Assembly: GCF_001652915.1 (NCBI RefSeq)
Contig: NZ_BBQI01000090.1
Location: 186,001 to 250,000, forward strand
Length of the DNA stretch: 64,000 nt
Reading direction: 5' to 3'
Source: Cupriavidus sp. D384
GTDB lineage: Bacteria > Pseudomonadota > Gammaproteobacteria > Burkholderiales > Burkholderiaceae
A model generated the notes under the pieces. That model had not been told where the DNA came from. It did no database searches and saw nothing but the letters and a program-made list of their open reading frames with translations. Below, piece by piece: positions 38,615-47,211 of this stretch. The position numbers and the translations under genes are program-made. Numbering within the stretch: position 1 is the stretch's first letter; each line of letters opens with the position of its first letter.

Positions 38615-39400
38615 ATGGCAGAAGCAGACAAGTCACCCGGCAAGACCTCGATCCAGGTGATCGAGCGCATGATGACGCTGCTGGACGCGCTGGCCCAGCA
38701 CGCGGATCCCGTCAGCCTGAAAGAGCTGTCGCTGGCCACCGGCCTGCACCCGTCCACCGCGCACCGCATCCTGAACGACATGGTGGCCTGCCGCTTTGTC
38801 GATCGCTCCGACCCCGGCAGCTACCGCCTGGGCATGCGCCTGCTGGAACTGGGCAACCTGGTCAAGGCACGCCTTTCGGTCCGCGACGCGGCACTGGCGC
38901 CGATGCGGGCCCTGCATCGCGTGACGGGGCAAACCGTGAACCTGTCGGTACGTCAGGGCGACGAGATCGTCTACATCGAACGCGCCTACAGCGAACGCTC
39001 GGGCATGCAGGTCGTGCGCGCCATTGGCGGGCGCGCCCCGCTGCACCTGACGTCGGTCGGCAAGCTGTTCCTGGCCGCGGACGAAGCCACGCGCGTGCGT
39101 ACCTACGCCACGCGCACCGGGCTGGCAGGCCATACGCGTACGTCGATTACCGATCTGCCCAAGCTCGAACGCGAACTGAGCTGGGTGCGCTCGAACGGCT
39201 ATGCGCGCGACAACGAGGAACTGGAACTGGGCGTGCGCTGCATTGCCGCGGGCATCTACGACGACTCCCGCCGGCTCGTCGCTGGCCTGTCGCTGTCGGC
39301 CCCGGCCGACCGCCTGCAGGACAGCTGGCTGCAGAACCTCAAGGAAACCGCGCTGCAGATCTCGCGGGGCATGGGCTACGTGCCCGAGCCGACGGCCTGA
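38615..39400 (+). CDS. IclR-family transcriptional regulator
   Basis: 261 residues from MAEADKSPGK. Winged HTH at about residues 10-70 (SIQVIERMMTLLDALA, SLKELSLATGLHPSTAHRIL) and an IclR effector domain (RAIGGRAPLHLTSVGKLFLA, GYARDNEELELGVRCIAAGIYD). Divergent from lutAB, so local control of lactate use is a reasonable guess; IclR proteins also regulate aromatic catabolism. The longer upstream frame would run through the promoter. Confidence 0.9.
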   Translation: MAEADKSPGKTSIQVIERMMTLLDALAQHADPVSLKELSLATGLHPSTAHRILNDMVACRFVDRSDPGSYRLGMRLLELGNLVKARLSVRDAALAPMRALHRVTGQTVNLSVRQGDEIVYIERAYSERSGMQVVRAIGGRAPLHLTSVGKLFLAADEATRVRTYATRTGLAGHTRTSITDLPKLERELSWVRSNGYARDNEELELGVRCIAAGIYDDSRRLVAGLSLSAPADRLQDSWLQNLKETALQISRGMGYVPEPTA

Positions 39401-39457
39401 TCCTGGCTGGCTGTCGCCTGCCCGGCGACGACCTGCACCAGCGGACGGGCAAAAAAG

Positions 39458-39496
39458 AACGCGCCGGGGGTCTGACACCCCACGGCGCGTTTTCCA
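39458..39496. terminator. Bidirectional terminator between the IclR gene and pbpG-like gene
   Basis: AACGCGCCG-GGGGT-ctgac-ACCCC-ACGGCGCGTTTT: a long GC-rich hairpin flanked by A and T runs between convergent genes. Confidence 0.88.
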
Positions 39497-39514
39497 TGGC
39501 GCAATGGCTACAGC

Positions 39515-40699
39515 TCAGGTGCCATGCGACTGCTGCGATACCAAGACAGCTGCAGGGGATCTAGGACCCTGCGTAAGGTTGGGTGTCGAAGGAAAAGGGC
39601 GCGATTGGCCCCCTGCCGACGATGGCTGATGCTCAAGCCAGTTGCGCACACGCGTGGCATCGGCAAAGCGCGACAGCTTGCCCACCGAGTCCAGGAACAC
39701 CATCACCACGTTGCGATCGTTCACGCGGGTCTGCATGACCAGGCACTGGCCGGCCTCCGAGATGTAGCCGGTCTTCTGCAGGCCGATATCCCAGCTGCCG
39801 CCACGCACCAGGCGGTTGGTGCTGACGTAGTGCATCGTGCGGCCCGACACGCTGACCTCATGCTCCGGCTGCGTCGAGAATTCGCGGATGGTCGGGTTGC
39901 GGTAGGCGGCGTTGACCAGGCGAGCCAGGTCCATGGCGCTCGACACATTGCTGCTCGACAGGCCGCTCGAATCGACGAAGTGGCTGTCGTTCATGCCCAG
40001 TTCGCGCGCCTTCTTGTTCATCGCGCCGACAAACGCCGGCAATCCACCCGGGTAGCTACGGCCCAGCACCGACGCAGCGCGGTTTTCCGAAGACATCAGC
40101 GCCAGCAGCAGCATTTCGTGGCGCGTCAGCGTGGTGCCGAAGCGCAGGCGCGAGCTGCTGTGCTTCTCGGTGTCGCGATCGTCCTCGCTCACCGTCAGCA
40201 TTTCATCCATCGGCAGGTGCGAATCCATCACCACCAGCGCGGTCATCAGCTTGGTGATCGACGCAATCGGCAGCACTGCTGTCGGGTTTTTCTGGAACAG
40301 CACCTCGTTGGTGTTCTGGTCCATGACCAGCGCCACCGACGAACGCAGCGACAGCGCGTCCTCGGTATCGCGCAGGCCCATGGCCTCGCCCAGCGACGGC
40401 TTGGCCGGCACGAACGCGGCTCGCACCGGCGCGGCGCGGCTGGCCACCACGGTGCGTTTGCCGTTCTTGACGACAATCACCTTGCGTGGAGACGCTTCCG
40501 CTTTCGCGGAAGTCACCTTTTTGGTGGATTTAGAGGCTTTTTCGGTCTTTTTGGCCGAAGTTTTCGTCGCAGTCGACTTCGTCGCTGCGTACGCTGCCGG
40601 CGGCGCCAGCAGGGCAACGGACACCAGCGCCGAGGTGGCGATAGCGGTCAGTTGGGGAAGGCCAAAGAGTCGGGACATGAAGGAATCGGTCCGGAACAT
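39515..40699 (-). CDS. pbpG: D-alanyl-D-alanine endopeptidase (PBP7-like)
   Basis: 394 residues. Signal peptide ends AAYA (about residue 38); a Lys/Thr/Ser/Ala-rich basic linker follows (41-66). Serine peptidase S11 triad: SITK (Ser147, Lys150), SEN (204-206), KTG (309-311). Acts in the periplasm on peptidoglycan cross-links. Met8 is an alternative start. The gene symbol follows closest family resemblance; a DacA-like carboxypeptidase cannot be excluded, but the absence of a C-terminal anchor favours PBP7. Confidence 0.88.
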   Translation of the reverse strand: MFRTDSFMSRLFGLPQLTAIATSALVSVALLAPPAAYAATKSTATKTSAKKTEKASKSTKKVTSAKAEASPRKVIVVKNGKRTVVASRAAPVRAAFVPAKPSLGEAMGLRDTEDALSLRSSVALVMDQNTNEVLFQKNPTAVLPIASITKLMTALVVMDSHLPMDEMLTVSEDDRDTEKHSSSRLRFGTTLTRHEMLLLALMSSENRAASVLGRSYPGGLPAFVGAMNKKARELGMNDSHFVDSSGLSSSNVSSAMDLARLVNAAYRNPTIREFSTQPEHEVSVSGRTMHYVSTNRLVRGGSWDIGLQKTGYISEAGQCLVMQTRVNDRNVVMVFLDSVGKLSRFADATRVRNWLEHQPSSAGGQSRPFPSTPNLTQGPRSPAAVLVSQQSHGT

Positions 40700-40730
40700 G
40701 ATCTGTTCAGCGCGGATACGGAATGGCGCT

Positions 40731-40759
40731 AGTGTAGGAAATTAAGAAATTCTTAGCAA
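40731..40759 (-). promoter_or_regulatory. pbpG promoter
   Basis: Minus strand TTGCTA (40759-40754), 17 bases, TACACT (40736-40731); start site would fall about 25 bases before the ATG. Confidence 0.6.
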
Positions 40760-40996
40760 GATTAATGACTTACAGCGACTCTTTAAAGTTTGATTCGCAA
40801 ACATTTCCGCATTACGGAAAAAGAGCCATACAAATCACATCACTGCTAACGCAAATACAACAGTTTTTTGCCCTGCAGGCCTCAGGCGTCACGCCAGCAT
40901 CGTCGTCGGTGACGGATCACGTCAACGCGCTTTGTGCCGTGCCGGTTTCTGTCGATAACGGTCTGCATGGCGGAATCCTGAGATCTATCCGGGCAA

Positions 40997-41692
40997 TCAG
41001 GAGAGGAAACGCACGAACCCGCTTACCGGTTCACGCTCGGTCGTCAATTGATTGGCTGTGGCGCTCGGGTCTGCATAACCCAGCGACATGCCGCACACCA
41101 CCATTTCCTCTTCGGTCAGCAGCAGGTGCTGCTTGATGATCGCGTGGAATTGCGTGAACGCCGCCTGCGGGCAGGTATCCAGCCCGCGCGCCCGCGCCGC
41201 CACCATGATGCTTTGCAGGAACATGCCGTAATCGAGCCAGCTGCCCTGCTCCATGATCCGGTCGATCGTGAAGATCAGGCCGACCGGCGCATCGAAGAAC
41301 CGGAAGTTGCGGGCATGCTGTTCGTGCATGCGCGCCTTGTCCTCGCGCTTGATCTCCAGCAGGCTGTACAGGTCCCAGCCAACCTTGCGGCGGCGCGCCA
41401 GGTACGGATCGACCCATTCGCGCGGATAGTACGGATATTCCTCGCGATACTTGGCATCGCGCTCGGGATCGTCGTAGGCGGTGAGCACATCGGCGCAGAA
41501 GCGCGCCTTGGCATCGCCTGCCAGCACATAGACCTTCCAGGGCTGCGTGTTCGTACCCGACGGCGCGCGGCTGGCTACGGCAAGAATTTCCTCGATGGTC
41601 TCGCGCGGCACCGGTGTGTCCAGGAACGCGCGAACCGAACGGCGTGTCGTGATGGCGCGATCGACAATCGCGGCGTCATCTGCGTGCGACAT
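40997..41692 (-). CDS. Nitroreductase-family FMN oxidoreductase
   Basis: 231 residues from MSHADDAAIVDRAI, with AGGAGACC upstream. Nitroreductase fold: ITTRRSVRAF (FMN phosphate binding), ASRAPSGTNTQPWKVYV, and C-terminal CGMSLGYADP. Similar proteins reduce nitroaromatics or quinones with NAD(P)H; substrate unknown. Starts 25 bases after the thioesterase gene's stop, likely cotranscribed. Confidence 0.9.
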   Translation of the reverse strand: MSHADDAAIVDRAITTRRSVRAFLDTPVPRETIEEILAVASRAPSGTNTQPWKVYVLAGDAKARFCADVLTAYDDPERDAKYREEYPYYPREWVDPYLARRRKVGWDLYSLLEIKREDKARMHEQHARNFRFFDAPVGLIFTIDRIMEQGSWLDYGMFLQSIMVAARARGLDTCPQAAFTQFHAIIKQHLLLTEEEMVVCGMSLGYADPSATANQLTTEREPVSGFVRFLS

Positions 41693-41717
41693 GCTCTGTG
41701 GTCTCCTCAAATCTTGT

Positions 41718-42161
41718 TCATTCTGGCTGGCCAACGACCAGCGCCTGCAATGCCTGACGCAACGCCGGCGGCAAAGCCACCGGCCTGCGTGTTTCGCGAT
41801 CCACGTACACGTGCACGAAGTGCCCCTGCGCCGCCGCCACATCCTCGTCGTTGCGGAACAGTCCCACTTCGTAACGCACGCTGGAATTCCCCAGCTTCGC
41901 CACGCGCAGGCCCGCCACGACCGTATCGGGAAAGCTCAGCGACGAGAAATAGTTGCACTGCGTCTCGATGACCAGGCCGATCGTGGCACCGGCCTCGATG
42001 TCGAGCACGCCCTCCCGGATCAGGTACGCATTCACGACGGTATCAAAGTAACTGTAGTAGACAACGTTGTTCACGTGGCCATACACATCGTTATCCATCC
42101 AACGCGTCGTGATGGGTTGAAAGTGCGCGTACGCACTACGGCGATCGGGCTCGGGCTTCAT
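41718..42161 (-). CDS. 4-hydroxybenzoyl-CoA thioesterase-family (hotdog) acyl-CoA thioesterase
   Basis: 147 residues, hotdog fold with the 4HBT signature RWMDNDVYGHVNNVVYYSYF including the catalytic Asp. YbgC/FadM-like acyl-CoA hydrolases share this motif; the substrate is unknown. The ATG at 42161 gives the family N-terminus; ribosome site weak. Confidence 0.88.
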   Translation of the reverse strand: MKPEPDRRSAYAHFQPITTRWMDNDVYGHVNNVVYYSYFDTVVNAYLIREGVLDIEAGATIGLVIETQCNYFSSLSFPDTVVAGLRVAKLGNSSVRYEVGLFRNDEDVAAAQGHFVHVYVDRETRRPVALPPALRQALQALVVGQPE

Positions 42162-42285
42162 CGGTATCGGTTCAGGACAACATCGGGTGAAGACGGAATC
42201 GGCGCCGCCGCAGCCACACGGGAGGTCCGTATGAGCGCACGGTGTGCCACAAGGTTCCAAGTTTTTTGCGATGCATCGAAGGCCA

Positions 42286-43233
42286 TCATGCGGCCGCTGC
42301 CGGCAGCGGCGACGAAAGCCCCGCATCCAACGCACCAAAGCGTGCATGGCAGGCTGCTGCAAGCGCAACGGTCTGCGTGTGTACGGCCACGGTGTTCTCG
42401 ATGTGGTTGCCATAGCCGCCGGCCATCGCCACGGCAATCGGCAGTCGTTGCGACAAGGCAAAGTCGAACACCATCGTGTCGCGCCGGGCCAGGCCCGCCA
42501 TCGTCAGGCGCAGGCGCCCCAGCCGGTCGTCTTCGTGCGGGTCGGCGCCGGCCAGATAGATCAGCAGATCGGGAGCAAAGCGCGCCTTCAGCGATTCCAG
42601 CGCGCCGGCCAGCGCGGCGGCATAGCCATCGTCGTCACAGCCATCGGGGAGCCCGATATCGAGATCGCTGGCTTCCTTGCGGAACGGATAGTTCTTCTCG
42701 CCGTGAAGCGACAGCGTGAAGACCGTGGGATCGTCGCGCAGGATCGACGCCGTGCCGTTCCCCTGGTGGACATCGAGATCGATCACGGCCACACGCCGCA
42801 CCTGACCATCACGCTGCAGCTGGCGCGCAGCGATGGCGGCGTCGTTGAACACACAGAAGCCGCCGCCCTTGTCGGCGTAGGCATGGTGGGTGCCGCCGGC
42901 CAGATTGACCGCAATGCCCTGCGTCAGCGCGGTACGGCAGGCCGCAATCGTGGCGCCGGCAGACCGCCGCGAGCGCTCCACCATCTCATGCGACCACGGA
43001 AAGCCGATCTCGCGCTGGCGCGCCGGGTCCAGCCGCCCTGCCGAGACGTCGGCGATATAGCCGGCAGAATGGGCCAGTGCCAGCGCGTCGTCACCGGCAC
43101 GCGGTGCCTCGTGCAATTCGAGCCCCGGCACCTCGCGCACCACGGCATCGCGCAGCATGCTGTACTTGCGCATGGGAAAGCGATGTCCGGGCGGCAGTGG
43201 CAGGACGAAGTGGTCGGCGTAGAAGGCTAGCAT
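42286..43233 (-). CDS. Histone deacetylase-family amidohydrolase
   Basis: 315 residues from MLAFYADHFVLPLPPGHRFP, the usual family N-terminus; an in-frame ATG 20 residues upstream (43293) is the alternative. Zinc ligands and active site: Asp and His in VIDLDVHQGNGT and Asp in YLAGADPHEDDRLG; AGGTHHAY carries the catalytic His pair. Bacterial members act as acetylpolyamine or acetoin-utilisation-type (AcuC-like) deacetylases. Substrate unknown. Confidence 0.9.
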   Translation of the reverse strand: MLAFYADHFVLPLPPGHRFPMRKYSMLRDAVVREVPGLELHEAPRAGDDALALAHSAGYIADVSAGRLDPARQREIGFPWSHEMVERSRRSAGATIAACRTALTQGIAVNLAGGTHHAYADKGGGFCVFNDAAIAARQLQRDGQVRRVAVIDLDVHQGNGTASILRDDPTVFTLSLHGEKNYPFRKEASDLDIGLPDGCDDDGYAAALAGALESLKARFAPDLLIYLAGADPHEDDRLGRLRLTMAGLARRDTMVFDFALSQRLPIAVAMAGGYGNHIENTVAVHTQTVALAAACHARFGALDAGLSSPLPAAAA

Positions 43234-43293
43234 CAGGGGCGCTGGGGGTCGGGGCGCGGGGATCTTGGCCGGCAAGTGGCGTGTTGACGTCAT

Positions 43294-43497
43294 TTACCGA
43301 CCGGACAGTCAGCGATGGTAGCACCGAGTGCGACGGCAGGCCCGTGGCGATGCCGCAAAGCGTGTGAAACACCCGTTTTTCTCGCGTCGCACCACCTCTG
43401 CGACGACTACCCAGATCGGGACAAACCCTTACCCATGGCGGGATAGTGGCCCGCAATGCCCTTCTGAACGGCATTCCCCCGGTATTTTTGGTGCGCC
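43294..43497. other. Intergenic region upstream of phaP
   Basis: About 200 bases before the phasin regulatory sites. I see no ORF, hairpin or promoter pair that I can support here. Confidence 0.4.
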
Positions 43498-43509
43498 GCA
43501 CAAAAACCG
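43498..43509 (+). promoter_or_regulatory. Upstream PhaR-like site
   Basis: GCACAAAAACCG matches the PhaR consensus remembered for C. necator (GCAMMAAWTMMD) at 11 of 12 positions and abuts the -35 box of phaP. Confidence 0.55.
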
Positions 43510-43510
43510 C

Positions 43511-43538
43511 TTGACACCCAATTTGCCTTGCTTAGAAT
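43511..43538 (+). promoter_or_regulatory. phaP promoter
   Basis: TTGACA (43511-43516), 16 bases, TAGAAT (43533-43538): a near-consensus sigma-70 promoter, fitting the very high expression of the major phasin. Confidence 0.88.
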
Positions 43539-43550
43539 TGGAATTGTTGC
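43539..43550 (-). promoter_or_regulatory. PhaR operator over the phaP start site
   Basis: On the minus strand GCAACAATTCCA matches GCAMMAAWTMMD at all 12 positions. It begins immediately after the -10 box, covering the predicted start site, where the autoregulated repressor PhaR binds phaP1 in C. necator until PHA titrates it. Confidence 0.8.
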
Positions 43551-43702
43551 GGCGCATCAAAGACCGAGGCGATCTCGGAAAACGCCGACGAACATACGAA
43601 GGTACGCTCGGGCTGGCCAGACACTTGAAGTCATGGCCCTGACATCTGGGCGGCTTAATTTTACTTTTGCTTGACCTTGAAGTTCACCACTGGAGACCAG
43701 CA

Positions 43703-44281
43703 ATGATCCTGACCCCGGAACAAGTTGCAGCTGCACAAAAAGCCAACCTCGAGACCCTGTTCGGTCTGACCTCGAAGGCCTTCGAAGGCGTTGAGAAGCT
43801 CGTTGAGCTGAACCTGCAAGTGGTCAAGGCTACGTTCGCCGAGAACGTCGACAACGCCAAGAAGGCCCTTGGTGCCAAGGATGCCCAGGAACTGCTGGCC
43901 ATCCAGGCTGCCCTGGTGCAGCCGGTTGCCGAAAAGACCCTGGCCTACACGCGTCACCTGTACGAAATCGCTTCGGAAACCCAAAGCGAGTTCACGAAGG
44001 TTGCCGAAGCCCAGCTGGCCGAAGGCACGAAGAACGTGCAAGCCCTGGTCGACAACTTCGCCAAGAACGCCCCGGCCGGTTCGGAATCGACCGTCGCCAT
44101 CGTGAAGTCGGCCATCTCGGCTGCCAACAACGCCTACGAGTCGGTCCAGAAGGCCACCAAGCAGGCTGTTGAAATGGCCGAAAGCAACTTCCAGGCTGCC
44201 GCCACGGCCGCCACGAAGGCTGCCCAGCAAGCCAGCGCCACGGCCCGCACCGCCGCCAAGAAGTCGGCTGCTGCCGCCTAA
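43703..44281 (+). CDS. phaP: Phasin PhaP1, PHA granule surface protein
   Basis: 192 residues starting MILTPEQVAAAQKANLETLF, the same start and length as C. necator PhaP1. Coats PHA granules and controls their number and size. All-helical, Ala/Lys/Gln-rich, with no Cys and with an Ala/Lys-rich C-terminal tail (AARTAAKKSAAAA-like). Strong codon bias towards GCC/AAG, as for a highly expressed gene. Flanked by its own promoter and terminator, so monocistronic. Functionally linked to phaC at the left end of the window, 42 kb away. Confidence 0.96.
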   Translation: MILTPEQVAAAQKANLETLFGLTSKAFEGVEKLVELNLQVVKATFAENVDNAKKALGAKDAQELLAIQAALVQPVAEKTLAYTRHLYEIASETQSEFTKVAEAQLAEGTKNVQALVDNFAKNAPAGSESTVAIVKSAISAANNAYESVQKATKQAVEMAESNFQAAATAATKAAQQASATARTAAKKSAAAA

Positions 44282-44455
44282 GGCACCGTAGTTCTCCAGC
44301 GCACCGGCTTCGGCCGGTCCGTTGGCAAAGCATCCCCCCGCCGAGCGGACATGGGTGTTTTGCCAACGGAAGCGAAGACCGGAGCGATTTTTTCGCCCTG
44401 TCCACCGCCCTGTACCGATGTCTCCTCGGTACCGATTCCAAAAGGTATCGTTCAG

Positions 44456-44490
44456 GCCCGGCCCTGCAAGCAGGTTGCCGGGCTTTTTTT
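44456..44490 (+). terminator. phaP terminator
   Basis: GCCCGGC ... GCCGGGC with a nested CCTGC-aag-CAGG hairpin, then seven T. It lies 175 bases after the stop, leaving a long 3' UTR. Confidence 0.85.
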
Positions 44491-44543
44491 CGCCCGCTCG
44501 ACGTTGGCGGAAATGCATGGCGGTTAATTGAATAATTGACCTC

Positions 44544-44573
44544 AAAAAGAAACCCGCCGGATGGCGGGCTTCT
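44544..44573 (-). terminator. lpdA terminator (PDH operon end)
   Basis: On the minus strand GCCCGCC-atcc-GGCGGGTTTCTTTTT, just past the lpdA stop. Confidence 0.85.
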
Positions 44574-44591
44574 TCATTGCGACGGGCCCAA

Positions 44592-46376
44592 TCAGCGCTT
44601 GCGCGGCGGCGGCACGTCGGTGCAGACGCCTTCGTAGATCTCGGCGGCCATGCCGATCGACTCGCCCAGCGTCGGGTGCGGGTGGATCGTCTTGCCGATA
44701 TCCACGGCGTCGGCGCCCATCTCGATGGCCAGGCAGACTTCGCTGATCAGGTCGCCCGCATGGGTGCCGACGATGCCGCCACCGATGATGCGGTGCGTTT
44801 CCTCGTCGAAGATCAGCTTGGTAAAGCCTTCGTCGCGGCCATTGGCGATCGCGCGGCCCGAAGCGGCCCACGGGAACACGCCCTTGCCGTACTTGATGCC
44901 CTGCGCCTTGCACTGGTCTTCGGTCAAGCCGGCCCAGGCCACTTCAGGATCGGTATAGGCCACCGACGGAATCTGCTTGACGTCGAAGTACGCCTTCTCG
45001 CCATGGGCGGCCTCGGCGGCCACGTGTGCCTCGTGCACGGCCTTGTGCGCCAGCATCGGCTGGCCGACGATGTCGCCAATCGCGAAGATGTGCGGCACGT
45101 TGGTACGCAATTGCTTGTCGACGTCGATGAAGCCACGGTCGGTCACGGCCACGCCAGCCTTCTCGGCGCCAATCTTCTTGCCGTTCGGCGTGCGGCCCAC
45201 CGACACCAGCACGGCGTCGTAGCGAACCGGTTCGGCCGGGGCACCCTCGCCTTCGAACTTGACGTAGATGCCGTCCGGCTTGGCTTCCACGCCAACCGTC
45301 TTGGTCTTCAGCATCACGTTGTCGAAGCGCTGCTTGTTCATCTTGTCCCAGACCTTGACCAGATCGCGGTCGGCGCCCTGCATCAGGCCGTCGAGCATTT
45401 CGACCACGTCGATGCGTGCGCCCAGGGTGCTGTAGACGGTGGCCATTTCCAGGCCGATGATGCCGCCGCCGATCACGAGCATCTTGTTCGGGATGTCGCG
45501 CAATTCCAGCGCGCCGGTCGAATCGAAGATACGCGGGTCTTCGGGGATGAACGGCAGCTTCACAGCCTGGCTGCCGGCCGCGATGATCGCCTTTTCGAAG
45601 CGGATCACGGTCTTCTTGCCCGTAGTAGCCTTGGCATCACCTTCGGTTTCCTGCACTTCGAGGTGATTCGGGTCCAGGAACGTGCCAATGCCGCGCACCA
45701 CCTGCACCTTGCGCGCCTTGGCCATGCCGGCCAGGCCGCCGGTCAGCTTGCTGACGACCGATTCCTTGTAATGGCGCAGGCCGTCCAGGTCGATCTTGGC
45801 TTCGCCGAACAGGATGCCGTGCGCGGCCAGGGCCTTGGCCTCGTCGATGACGGCCGCATTGTGCAGCAGTGCCTTCGACGGAATACAACCCACGTTCAGG
45901 CAGACGCCGCCCAGCGAGCCGTAGCGTTCCACCAGGACCGTGTTCATGCCCAGGTCGGCCGACCGGAAGGCGGCCGAGTAACCACCGGGGCCAGCGCCCA
46001 GCACCAGCATGTCGCACTGGATGTCGGCGCTGCCGCTGTGCTTGCCAGCTACAGGGGCCGCGGCCGGCGCGGCGGCCGGAGCCGGAGCTGCCGCCGGCGC
46101 GGGGGCCGCAGCAGGTGCCGGCGCCGGGGCAGCGGCCGCGCCGCCTTCCACCGTGCAGATCACCGTGCCCTTGGCCACCTTGTCGCCCACCTTGACCTTG
46201 ACGTCCACCACCTTGCCGGCGGACGACGACGGCACTTCCATGCTGGCCTTGTCGCTTTCCAGCACGATCAGCGACTGCTCTTCCTCGACCGTATCGCCGG
46301 CCTTGACCAGCACCTCGATCACTTCCACCGCGTCGAAATCGCCGATATCCGGCACCTTGACTTCGATCACACTCAT
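44592..46376 (-). CDS. lpdA: Dihydrolipoyl dehydrogenase (E3) with N-terminal lipoyl domain
   Basis: 594 residues. A lipoyl domain (residues 1-80; lipoyl-lysine in ESDKASMEVP) and a long Ala/Pro linker (about 81-115) precede a standard E3: FAD-binding GAGPGGYSAA, redox-active disulfide GGVCLNVGCIPSK, NAD-binding GGGIIGLEMATVYS and active-site HPHPTLGE at the C-terminus. Reoxidises lipoyl groups of the E2 of pyruvate dehydrogenase. The lipoyl-E3 fusion is known for PDH operons of Ralstonia/Cupriavidus and Neisseria. Last gene of the operon. Confidence 0.97.
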   Translation of the reverse strand: MSVIEVKVPDIGDFDAVEVIEVLVKAGDTVEEEQSLIVLESDKASMEVPSSSAGKVVDVKVKVGDKVAKGTVICTVEGGAAAAPAPAPAAAPAPAAAPAPAAAPAAAPVAGKHSGSADIQCDMLVLGAGPGGYSAAFRSADLGMNTVLVERYGSLGGVCLNVGCIPSKALLHNAAVIDEAKALAAHGILFGEAKIDLDGLRHYKESVVSKLTGGLAGMAKARKVQVVRGIGTFLDPNHLEVQETEGDAKATTGKKTVIRFEKAIIAAGSQAVKLPFIPEDPRIFDSTGALELRDIPNKMLVIGGGIIGLEMATVYSTLGARIDVVEMLDGLMQGADRDLVKVWDKMNKQRFDNVMLKTKTVGVEAKPDGIYVKFEGEGAPAEPVRYDAVLVSVGRTPNGKKIGAEKAGVAVTDRGFIDVDKQLRTNVPHIFAIGDIVGQPMLAHKAVHEAHVAAEAAHGEKAYFDVKQIPSVAYTDPEVAWAGLTEDQCKAQGIKYGKGVFPWAASGRAIANGRDEGFTKLIFDEETHRIIGGGIVGTHAGDLISEVCLAIEMGADAVDIGKTIHPHPTLGESIGMAAEIYEGVCTDVPPPRKR

Positions 46377-46415
46377 GCTTTTCCTCCTGGGATGCGCGCC
46401 CTGCCCGCTCCGGGC

Positions 46416-47048
46416 TCAGGCCGCGCCGTCTTTGTTGGTTGCCGCGCCGCCGGGTTGCTGGGGCGTCTCATGGGGTGCCGCAAGAATCTTCACCGTGTGC
46501 ACGTCGATCGGGCCCGCCGAGCTCTTGTCGAACTCGATCCCCGCGTCGACCCCGATCCGCGCAATGTCGCCGGCGTCCATTTCGGGCCGGTCGTACACCG
46601 CGTGCATGGCCCCGAGCGCATAGTTGCGGCCCGAGCCGATGCCCCAGAAACGGTCGAACGAAAACACCTCGCGGTAGGAATAAACGCCAAAGATGCCGCC
46701 GGGATTGGCGATCAGGCAAACGATCTGCGATGACTCGTAGGGGTCGTCCTCGTCTTCCTTGGTGTTGATGAAATACTCGTTCTTGAGCCTTTCATGCACC
46801 TTGAGGAAGGTCCGGAACACGTCGTCGCGGGTCATCAGGCGGCATTCTTCGCCCATGCCCGTCAACAGTGCGCGCATGACCGGGAAATGCGCCGTGGTAC
46901 CCGCCAGCGCGACAAAGCTCTCGCCTACGGGAATCACTTTCTGGTTACGCTCGTAGGCACGCGACAGCCGCGTATCGCCGAACGTCACCAGCGCATCGGC
47001 CGCGATCGCCACCTCGTCACCCTTGCGTACAACAACGCAGGTAGTCAT
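46416..47048 (-). CDS. bph: Betaproteobacterial proteasome homologue BPH
   Basis: 210 residues, Ntn-hydrolase of the proteasome beta/HslV superfamily. After removal of Met the chain begins with Thr1 (TTCVVVRKGDEVAIAADA); Asp17 is in AADALVTFGD and a Lys (about mature residue 36, NQKVIP) aligns with the active-site Lys33 of HslV after a three-residue shift. No ClpY/HslU or Mpa-like ATPase gene is nearby. I identify it as BPH, a family described from beta-proteobacteria including Cupriavidus that forms double heptameric rings. It lies between aceF and lpdA, 163 and 39 bases away, on the same strand. The alternative, a true HslV, is less likely because it lacks the GDGQ start region and hslU. 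Physiological role unknown. Confidence 0.88.
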   Translation of the reverse strand: MTTCVVVRKGDEVAIAADALVTFGDTRLSRAYERNQKVIPVGESFVALAGTTAHFPVMRALLTGMGEECRLMTRDDVFRTFLKVHERLKNEYFINTKEDEDDPYESSQIVCLIANPGGIFGVYSYREVFSFDRFWGIGSGRNYALGAMHAVYDRPEMDAGDIARIGVDAGIEFDKSSAGPIDVHTVKILAAPHETPQQPGGAATNKDGAA

Positions 47049-47072
47049 GGCACGCCCCCTTACTCGGCAATT

Positions 47073-47097
47073 CGCACACCGGCACCGCCGGTGTGCG
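47073..47097. repeat. Perfect 11-bp hairpin between aceF and bph
   Basis: CGCACACCGGC-acc-GCCGGTGTGCG. It has no T run on either strand, so it is not an intrinsic terminator; it may be an RNA stability or processing hairpin, 24 bases before the bph start codon. Confidence 0.8.
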
Positions 47098-47211
47098 TTG
47101 CGGTTGCTTCAGGATGAAGCGAAGCGGTTCTGGCGCTGCGCGCGGCCGCAGACAGTACCAGCGGTACGGCCACGCCGCGCAACGACGCCAGAATCATCTT
47201 CAAGCGACCGC

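Noticed and set aside
40765..41136. 123-residue frame in the AT-richer gap before pbpG
   Set aside because: It overlaps the 3' end of the nitroreductase gene, has no ribosome site and shows no family resemblance; the local low GC is better explained by the pbpG promoter.
46416..47048. Reading bph as hslV
   Set aside because: No hslU follows, and the sequence after Thr1 (VVVRKGDEVAIAADA) and the length fit the BPH family better than HslV.
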